Below, piece by piece: positions 56,468 to 64,000 of a stretch of 64,000 nt of DNA. The notes below the pieces were generated by a model. That model was not told the DNA's origin. It did not search any database and worked only from the letters and a program-made list of their open reading frames with translations. The position numbers were made by a program, and so were the translations under genes. Every line of letters begins with the position of its first letter. The stretch's first letter is position 1. Source of the DNA: Zeugodacus cucurbitae (Eukaryota; Arthropoda; Insecta; Diptera; Tephritidae); assembly GCF_028554725.1 (NCBI RefSeq), contig NC_071670.1, positions 25,910,001-25,974,000 of the forward strand. The letters are read 5' to 3'.

Positions 56468-59400
56468 ATGGGTGGTGGATTCTTAGCAAAGCGTTGGAAA
56501 TTTAAACATTTGTTATTTTGCTCAATGCCGCGTTCGTTTTCCAACATAAGTACTATACAAATGGCATATACACTTTTTGGGAAAAATAACTCGCAACTTT
56601 TGCCTTTAATAATAATGCATGGGCTTTTTGGTTCGCAGCGTAATTGGAAATCTGTAGCACAAAAATTGGAGAAAAAGGTGGACAAAATGGTAAGATTATG
56701 ATTTGAGGGTATATTTTTCATCGAAATGATTAGATTTTTCCAATGTATTCTGCAAGATAAGTGTCGTAACAATGTAATTAATATGATCATTCAGTTAAAT
56801 TTTCTACTACTATTGTGTGATTTAAATATAGTATTATAGCATTCTGAATAACTGTTTTAAATGTGTATTAAATATAGTAAAATAGCATTCTAATATATAA
56901 GAACCACTATGATAGCTAATGAAAAATATTTCAGTATTTCTCTTACATTTGGCACGATTTTAGTTACTGGTGCGCCAAGATTTGAGACAATTTTTATGTT
57001 AATTAGCTCAAAATAAACACTTTTAAATAAATAAAAAACAAAAAATAACGGGAAAACTTTAGTATACTGAGATATTTGCAATTAAAGATTTAAAATTAAC
57101 ATTTTTCAACACGTTATTTCTTTCTCACTATATTGAATTTTTCACATGTATTTTGCACTTTAAATTTTATTTACGCTTCACTAATTTGTTTTTACGCGCT
57201 TCAAAAAAATAACCCTGGTCGAGCCAACACCGGGGATTATCAAAGAGGTTGAATAACAAGTTCTTCCGCGAAGAACTACTTTCTGCATTGGCGGCCTTTG
57301 GCCGCTCTACAAAAATATAACCCTGGTCGAGCCAACGCCGGGTGTTATCAAAGAGGTGGAAATGAAAAGTTCTTTCGCGTAGAACTACTTTCCGCTTCAA
57401 AAAAATAACCGCTATAAAAATATCTCGTAAACCGTGCGAGATTATTTAAAAAGATAGAAATGGCCTGAAATATTAGCGCCCCAGTAACTATAACTCCCAT
57501 TTTTTTTGAAACAAACTGCGACCAAATTCAGCCAAGGCAGAAAGAAATTCTGCATGAAAAAACTTATCATTTCCATCTCTTTGATAATCCCCGGTGTTGG
57601 CTCGACCAGGGGCATTTTTATGTAGCGCGGCCGAAGTCCGCCAATGCTATAGTAATTCTACGTGAAAGAACTTAGGACAACCCGAGATACAATTTGATGT
57701 AAAATCCCTCATTTTTGATTCATTTGAAAACTTTTTAGAAATGGCAATGCTTATTTTTTGTCAGCATGCAAACCTTTTGTTAATATGTGAGTTGATATAA
57801 TTGTTTAAAAATTAAAATGCTTATTTAAAGCAAATTTTTAATTAATTAATACTATATTCGGACCAACATTGAAAACATCATGAAAACATAATTTAAGGGT
57901 TGTGGAGTTTTCGATGTGTCTTCATTGACAGTTCACAAATTTATTTGTTTGTTCAAATTTTCAGCAACGAGAATGTTATGTTTTAGAATCTTTAATATTT
58001 GCTAATAATTTTTATTAATGATCATGTTTTATAGAATCACGACAAGAAATTTTCATAATGAAGGTATTGGCTTTGAAAAGACAGATAAATATCTTGCGCA
58101 ACGATGATGCTTCAAGAGAATTGATAGAGACTCTTAATACCCAGCACCTTGGCCTTGCAAAAAAGATAAAAGAATTAAACAAACAACGTTTAATGCTTAT
58201 TTTAATGGCTATTTTTCTGGCATCCCAGGAATTTCTTGTTTTGTACTTTTGTTTTTCTCCATTCTTTTGAAAATGTAAACAAATATTAACTGACAATTTG
58301 GGGATGGAAAAATATGTCTTCCAATTATATAGCCTACACTAGAGCATCGATTATAATGAGTGGAATGTAAGTAAGATATGTTAGTTTAAGGATTTTCCCG
58401 TACAATTCCGACTTCTATGGCACCTCGATCTGAAAATATGGTTAGATAATGTTTTTGTTTAAAAAATATACCACAGACCCTTAGTTTTCGAGATACTCCC
58501 CTTTAAAGTTCAAATTCTATAATTTCGATAGAATATAGACTTTGAAATTAAGAAAAACAATTTAACCAAATGATTGAGTTGTTTTGGTGAAACGTTCCTC
58601 CTCAGTGTGCTGGCATATCTCTTCTTTTTAGACGTGATTGATTACAAGAATGTAATAAAGCATTAGCCAATGGGTTTGGGTGATATCGGAGTTTGGATAA
58701 ATATTTATTTCTGCTGATCTCTACTTCTTTCTTTACCATGAGAATACCAAGATCTTTATGGATATTTTCATTACGCATGTACCATTGTGAGCACGTGATT
58801 GTTCTAAGCATTTTTGATTGGAATCTCTGAATTATATCGATATTGGTTGCACAGGTCGTACCCCACAGTTGGATATATTGTTCATTTTAACTGCCGGGCA
58901 CGTTTTTGGTCTTAGAGAAAATGTAACATGCTCGCACTTCTGTTCATTTACATTTATACGCCAGTTTGCTAGCCATTCTTCGACAAAAGTCAAATGCTCT
59001 CCTAACACTTTTGATGCTATAATTGGACATTTGTTTCGGCTCACTAAAGCTGTGTCATCCGCAAAAGTTGATGTCAAAACATTACTAGCTGTTGGAAGGT
59101 CTGCTGTATATATTATGTATAGAGTTGGCCCTAAAACACTGCCCTGAGGTACACCAGCTCTTATTGGTCGTTCTTCAGATATGAAGTCTCCTACTTTGAC
59201 AGTAAACTTTCTATTTTTTAAATAAGACTCCAAGGTTTTATGCATTTCGAGAGGGATGTTTTTTTTAATCTTATATAAAAGCCCGTGTTGCCACACTTTA
59301 TCGAATGCCTCAGCCACATCTAGAAATATAGCAGAACAGTACACTCTATACTCAAACGCCCTTCTGATTTCGTTAGTAATTCTATTTACTTGTTCTACAG

Positions 59401-62400
59401 TGCCATGTTTTGCCCGAAAACCGAATTGGTGCGTTGGTATTACATTATTTTCATGGAGGAAAGGAGACATCTTTGGTATTAACACTTTTTCAAATATTTT
59501 AGAAAGACAGGGTAGAAGACTGATTGGTCTGTATGAAGACGGCTGTGTCAATTCTTTACCTGGTTTCTCTATCATGATGATCTGCGACTTTTTCCATGAA
59601 ATTGGATAGTACCCGAAACTGAAAATAGCGTTAAAGAGCAAGGAGAGCACTGTTAAAGCAATATTTGGTAACTCAATTAGCATTTTTGGAGTAATTTTAT
59701 CGTGTCCTGCCGACTTTTTTGGATTCAGCTCTTTTATGATTTTAATAACTTCAGAAGATGACGTTGGAATAGACCCAAGCGACTCGTTAGCGCTATTAAA
59801 GATGAATGGCAGCTTAAAGCTGTTCTTTGGGCAATTAGGTTGAAATACCTTTTCTAGGTGATTTGCAAAACAATTTGCCTTATCCTCGTCACTTCGTGCC
59901 CAGTTTCCACCCAAGCCTCTTATAGGCAGGTTGGAGTCGACTGGAGGCTTCATTGACTTTTGGGCTTTCCAAAGTGAATTCCGTTTGTTTGAATTCGGAC
60001 ACAGTTTCTTTATATAATTGTGAGTGTGGTATTTTTCATCACGTTTAAGCGCTGTTTTTAGTTTTCGTACAGCATATTTTAGTTGCAGCTGAGTAGAAGG
60101 GTAACGATTTAACTGCCATTCATGTCTAGCTCGCCTTTTTTCATTTACAAGCTTTGAGTGAGTTTTCTGCGGCTAATAGGTTTATTGTTTCTTTTTGGTG
60201 TTGCTATGACAGCTGCATTTGATATTACATCATTAAATTCTCTTATACCTTCATCAATATCTCTTTCTGTATCTATTTTTGTTGTTCACACAATATGGGT
60301 TGTTCGCACAACTTTATTAGTACAGGTGAATGATCGGAAGATAAGTCTGTACATGTATCAGCTGTCACAAGCGATCTATCTATATTTTTGGTTACATCGA
60401 AATCAATTAAATCTGGTATTTTCTTGCGATCACTAGGCCAGTATGTGGGCTTGCCAGGAGATATTAAATCAAAGTTATTGTGGTTCATAATGGTTTGGTA
60501 CAACTGGCGTCCTTTCGGATTAATAAGACGTGACACCCAGTACATGTGTTTTGCATTATAATTTCCACCTGCTAGAAATCTATGACCTAGCGTTCCAAAA
60601 AAGTCTTTAAATTCGCTATCTGTAATTTTAAAACGAGGTGGGCAGTATATAGCCGTTAGATTTAAATCACAACCCCGATTTTTTAACGATATTGTTGTAG
60701 CTTGCAACTGGGCTGTAGCATGAGATTCCAGAGTATAGTGGTTTAACCGATTTCTAACCAACACTGCCGTTCAGCCATGTGCTTTTCCATCCGGGTGATT
60801 TGTAACATACAGTCTAAATCCCGGTATTTTAAAATTGTTTTTGTTTGTCAGATGAGTCTCTGATATTAGCATTACATCTATATTTTTTTCAGACAGAAAT
60901 TTAATAATCTCTAATTTATGTTGGTTAACACCGTTAGCATTCCATATACAAATGTTTAGTATGCTCATTTTTTACTTAATAAAGTTTGCAGCATTTGGTT
61001 TTGTGATTTTATTAAATATTGTATCATGTTGTATCTTTTGTGTGGTTCTTCTACGCTTACTCTACGGTGCAACAAATATTTTAAATTATATATTGGATGC
61101 ACTTCGTTCTTTTTAAGCTGGTTAGAATTCGGCATCAATTCAATTCTAAATATGGATGTTTGTTGTCTAAACATGAATGTTTACGACAGTTTTAACTTCA
61201 AAGCCACATTCTTCAAGAGCTTCTTTGATTTCACTAGAGTCTACGGAAGACTCTATTCCTTTAATTACTATAGCTAGGCCCTTTGAGCTCTTCAGCTGAT
61301 AGGAATAATAATTTTTGTTTTTATCTGACACGGGGCAGTTAAATACCCGTGCAAAAAAAATCAAAGTTTCATATAAAACTCACTATTAGAACCAATTAAA
61401 AGAAAACATTTGAAAAAGATTTCATTTTGCATATAAATTTATCTATTCGTACACTGTGAATTTACGCTGTCGATTTTTATGGTATTATATGTATAGGTAT
61501 TACTGTTAAAAGGAACAAACAAAATCTATTCAGGTTTATGATTAAAAAATCCGTCATTTCTTTGTCCTTTCTTCATCATACAGCTTCATTTATTTGTTTA
61601 CATATTAAAATCGTTGCAACCTTTCAAATCTAAAATTTGTATTTTTTCGTTTAAAGCCAATGTATTTTTAGTAGGTAGAAATGAGAGTTGCAATTATTTG
61701 AATATTTATTCGAATATATGTATAAAGATACCATTCCACGTATTACGATAACCTTTTTTTTTTTAAATGTAGCATACTTGTATTGACCTAAGGAATTTTG
61801 ATTTTATTGCAAACAAGTTTATAATTAAAATGAATTAAGTAAAAACGTAAACGTGCTAAAACACCGTGTAGAAAGGAGATCAAGTGTATTTTATACTCAC
61901 TCGAAAGAGAAGGCAGGCAATAGAATGCTTGCAGTGCTTAATTTTTATTGGCACCAATTTTTTAACTCTATGCTGACAAAATTGCCGTTCAATAACTTCC
62001 AATACCTATTTCAAGACACAAAGTGCTCCAAGTGCATATTGCCTACGTGCTTTTCGGGTCAGTTCTTCAATTTCACTATCTGAAACCTCGTTGTTTGGTA
62101 AATAATACATTATTTCATTTTCTTCTACTTCGCTGAAATAATTAGTATTATTATGATATCATATGAATAGGTTGAATGTACCTAAGACAAATATATAAAT
62201 AAACTTTGTTCCAATGAACTAGAGACACACGCGAAAATTCCATTAACTATTTCACTTGAATGACCGACTGTGAATCTAAACTTAAATACCACCCAAGGAT
62301 ATATTTTTTAGAAATATTGTTCTGTTATAATTTCTTTAACACATTTTTGTTTTCAGATATATACTGTAGATGCGAGAAATCATGGTGATAGTCCTCATAC

Positions 62401-62824
62401 ATCTGAACATAGTTCTGCTAATATGGCAGCAGATGTTACAGAATTCATGAAAAGTAGAGGAATTACAAAGACATGTGCAATGGGGCATAGCATGGGAGGC
62501 AGGACCATGATGCACTTAGCACTTAAAAACGTTAGTACTTCACTTTTGCTAACAGAATTGTGTCCACTTATTTATATTTTTTATTCTCTCACAGCCTGAG
62601 TTAGTGGATCGGGCAATTATTATTGACATATCTCCCATTGCAGTGCCAGGAGATTTTCATCATATGGATGAAATATTTAAAGCAATGGATAAAGTCCAAA
62701 TCCCTACGAAATATTCAATGGGAGAAGGGCGCAAAATAGCTGAAAATCAAATTAAAAAAGCGGTGGGAGTCCAAGCAACTGTTGAGTTTATATTAATGAA
62801 TTTAAGAAAACGAGATAATGGAGA
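56468..62824 (+). CDS. ABHD11-like alpha/beta hydrolase, 5' three exons (3' end not seen)
   Basis: Serine hydrolase of the ABHD11 family, mitochondrial in mammals; the Drosophila counterpart is CG2059 as I recall. Exons 56468-56689, 62357-62530 and 62595-62824 give about 208 residues of an expected 300. The oxyanion strand is LIIMHGLFGSQRNW (51-52 HG), followed by VDARNHGDSPHT and the nucleophile elbow GHSMGGR with Ser119. Exon 3 begins PELVDRAIIIDISPIAVPGD. Donors GTAAGA, GTTAGT and GTATGT; acceptors TTTCAG and CACAG; phases 0, 0, 2. The N-terminus is basic and Phe-rich, a plausible mitochondrial signal. The catalytic acid and His would lie in further exons, not found before 64000. Read without splicing, exon 3 stops at 62834. 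Confidence 0.9.
57170..57690. repeat. Inverted/tandem array of the GGCCGAAGGCC family in ABHD11 intron 1
   Basis: Two units spaced 108 bp (AACCCTGGTCGAGCCAAC at 57211 and 57319) are followed by an inverted unit at 57540-57690 (GTTGGCTCGACCAGGGG). Each has AGTTCTTYCGCG and a GGCGGCCTTTGGCCGC-like palindrome, as in 5695-5910. Confidence 0.8.
58832..59953 (-). pseudogene. Reverse transcriptase part of jockey-like copy 2
   Basis: Contains the full RT motif series RPISLLPCLSKIFEKVL, HQFGFRAKHGTVEQV, SAIFLDVAEAFDKVW, RAGVPQGSVLGPTLY and the catalytic FADDTALVS. The palm is thus intact here, unlike in copy 1, but the thumb region is truncated and the endonuclease upstream is broken. Confidence 0.85.
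60273..60968 (-). pseudogene. Endonuclease part of jockey-like copy 2
   Basis: Reads NICIWNANGVNQHKLEIIKF, VMLISETHLT, then after an in-frame stop near 60768 LTAIYCPPRFK, AGGNYNAKH (Asn in place of the Asp of AGGDYNAKH in copy 1) and DLSSDHSPVLIKL. The Asp to Asn change hits the GDxNAK metal-binding motif. Confidence 0.8.
61381..62356. other. ABHD11 intron 1, remainder
   Basis: No gene or repeat family recognised; AT-rich unique-looking sequence. Confidence 0.4.
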
Positions 62825-62834
62825 GTATGTATAA

Positions 62835-63219
62835 CCCAAAATCATGAGGTCTAATTGTACATGTCAGGTTAAAATCAGTGCGCTTTCATAAATACGCTAT
62901 GATAACATCCATTGTTTATTAGTTCCCATAGTACCTCAGTAAAATTGATATATATGCAATTTTTTTGTTATAATTCTCAAAAGAAAAAAACAATACCTTA
63001 ATTCTGAGTATGCAATTATGTTTATTAATGCTTTATTTCTGTTTACCGCACATAAAATCGACGACAACACTCTGCTCATAGTACAGTTAGAAAATAGGTA
63101 TATGTGCAAAATTATTTATTTGTTTTTTGGCTGTCGCGGTGTCAACATCTCGACTATTGGAATTATAAAAACAACTAACAAGTATGTATGCAAGAAATAA
63201 TTGAAAAATAATTATATGC
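62835..63219. other. ABHD11 intron 3 start, unassigned
   Basis: No further ABHD11 exon or repeat is visible. Confidence 0.4.
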
Positions 63220-64000
63220 CTATAAAAACCAGAACTAACTTTAAGTTTAGCTAAAAATGCCACTTGGAACCGAATTTCGTCTGTGGAACAGATCAAGATT
63301 GAGATTATGAACAAAGATGTTTTAAAAATTTATGTAAACACTGCTGAACTAATGTGGCATAGAAAACCCATACGAAACTTTTTAGAAACCCCGAGGAACA
63401 CAAAAAATTTAATCGTACGGGACCAAAATCTTCAATAAATGAATGTACCAAATGGCATATTGCACATGATGAGCTGCTCCAACTTAAAGCGGAATTTGGT
63501 TATAAGTGCCAAGACCACGTGTACAACAAATTTTGTATGAAGACTTAAATCTTAAACATGAATCCAAAGTGTCTAAACCGCACTTATAAAATAACCATAA
63601 AAACGCATTCATCCTTTTTCGAAAAATACAAATTCTAAGAAGTATAGTTTCAAAATTTGATATTTTGTGATGAAAAAATATTTAATTTAGATGGATCATG
63701 AGTATTGGAGGATCCACGGCAACCTCGCCATACTTACCATAAGCGCAAACATGGCGGTGGATCTCTAATGACGTGGGCTGCTCTTAGCGCCATAGAGAAG
63801 TCTCCTATTGTCTTGCCTTGAAAGCAAAACATATATGGAATTGATGGACATAGTTGCTAAGGCAAATCATGGCAATATCTGGGTGTTCCAGTAAAATAAC
63901 GCTCTTCACGTCGCAGGGTATACTAAAGCATTTTTTGAGTCGCGTAATATTCCCTAACTTCAGTGTCCGTCATTAAGTCTAGATCTCAATTCAATAGAGG
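63220..64000 (+). pseudogene. Tc1-like transposase relic, cut by window end
   Basis: In broken frames: HKRKHGGGSLMTWAALS (GGGSxMxWG motif), VFQ-NNALHVAGYTKAFFES (second catalytic Asp replaced by Asn) and CPSLSLDLNSIE at the last bases (third catalytic residue region). Several stops. It lies downstream of ABHD11 exon 3, so probably in the next intron. Confidence 0.75.

Larger units (their letters stand above)
58560..61380 (-). mobile_element. Jockey-like non-LTR retrotransposon, copy 2
   Basis: Same family as 42226-46404 in the same orientation. ORF1 lost its zinc knuckles: VEEPHK (about 61045) joins directly to the C-terminal NQMLQTLLSKK. Endonuclease (60968-60273) carries a stop near 60768. 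RT 59953-58832 is open for 373 codons. The RT tail is deleted from MNNI to near the CATNIDIIQRF region. No clear poly(A). Confidence 0.85.

Overview
The window looks like nuclear DNA of a higher fly (Diptera, Brachycera), most likely a tephritid fruit fly. The protein-coding genes are close to their Drosophila counterparts, introns are GT-AG with one GC-AG, and the AT-rich non-coding DNA is full of CATATGTATGTA microsatellites. The repeat families (DD41D mariner-like, Tc1-like, jockey-like, RTE-like, Helitron, and a long non-coding repeat containing a TCCGTCCGTCCG run) fit what I remember of Bactrocera/Ceratitis-type genomes. The family assignment is inference; I could not search a database.

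Four host genes are supported. (1) MED18, a Mediator head subunit, is on the + strand at 5196-17657: three exons encode 216 aa, and two introns of 7.4 and 4.4 kb are packed with transposons. (2) brinker (brk), the Dpp-pathway repressor, is on the + strand at 34558-36561 as one exon of 667 aa, with the Brinker DNA-binding domain, a CtBP motif PIDLS and a Groucho motif FKPY. (3) Atg5, the Atg12-conjugated autophagy protein, is on the - strand at 54364-37477: six exons encode 270 aa, it converges on brk, and it has an 11.6-kb transposon-filled fourth intron and a GC-AG fifth intron. (4) An ABHD11-type alpha/beta hydrolase is on the + strand from 56468; three exons are visible and the 3' part was not found in the window.

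Layout. 1-3463: an apparently complete two-gene Harbinger transposon inserted in a Ty3/gypsy LTR. 3464-5195: a fold-back element with an AT-rich core, then the MED18 promoter with a DRE. 5196-17657: MED18 with Tc1, jockey, RTE, Helitron, MITE and fold-back insertions. 17985-22705: two complementary deletion derivatives of one gypsy family on the - strand plus a solo LTR on the + strand. 22706-28135: MITEs, high-copy non-coding repeats, Tc1 and RTE relics. 28140-34557: brk upstream DNA, with microsatellites, a Helitron, a DD41D deletion derivative and a less repetitive block (about 29060-29690) holding a perfect match to the Mad/Medea/Schnurri silencer consensus. 37774-49419: Atg5 intron 4, with a long direct duplication, a Tigger/pogo relic, a TTAA-flanked MITE, a nearly full-length jockey-like element and a Helitron. 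54365-56467: the Atg5/ABHD11 intergenic region with a hAT MITE. 56690-62356: ABHD11 intron 1 with a second jockey-like copy. 63220-64000: a Tc1-like relic cut by the window end.

I found no CRISPR array, rRNA, confident tRNA or new multi-gene system. The most informative signals are the brk silencer site, the structurally complete Harbinger, the GC-AG intron of Atg5, and the nested target-site-duplication evidence that orders many insertions.
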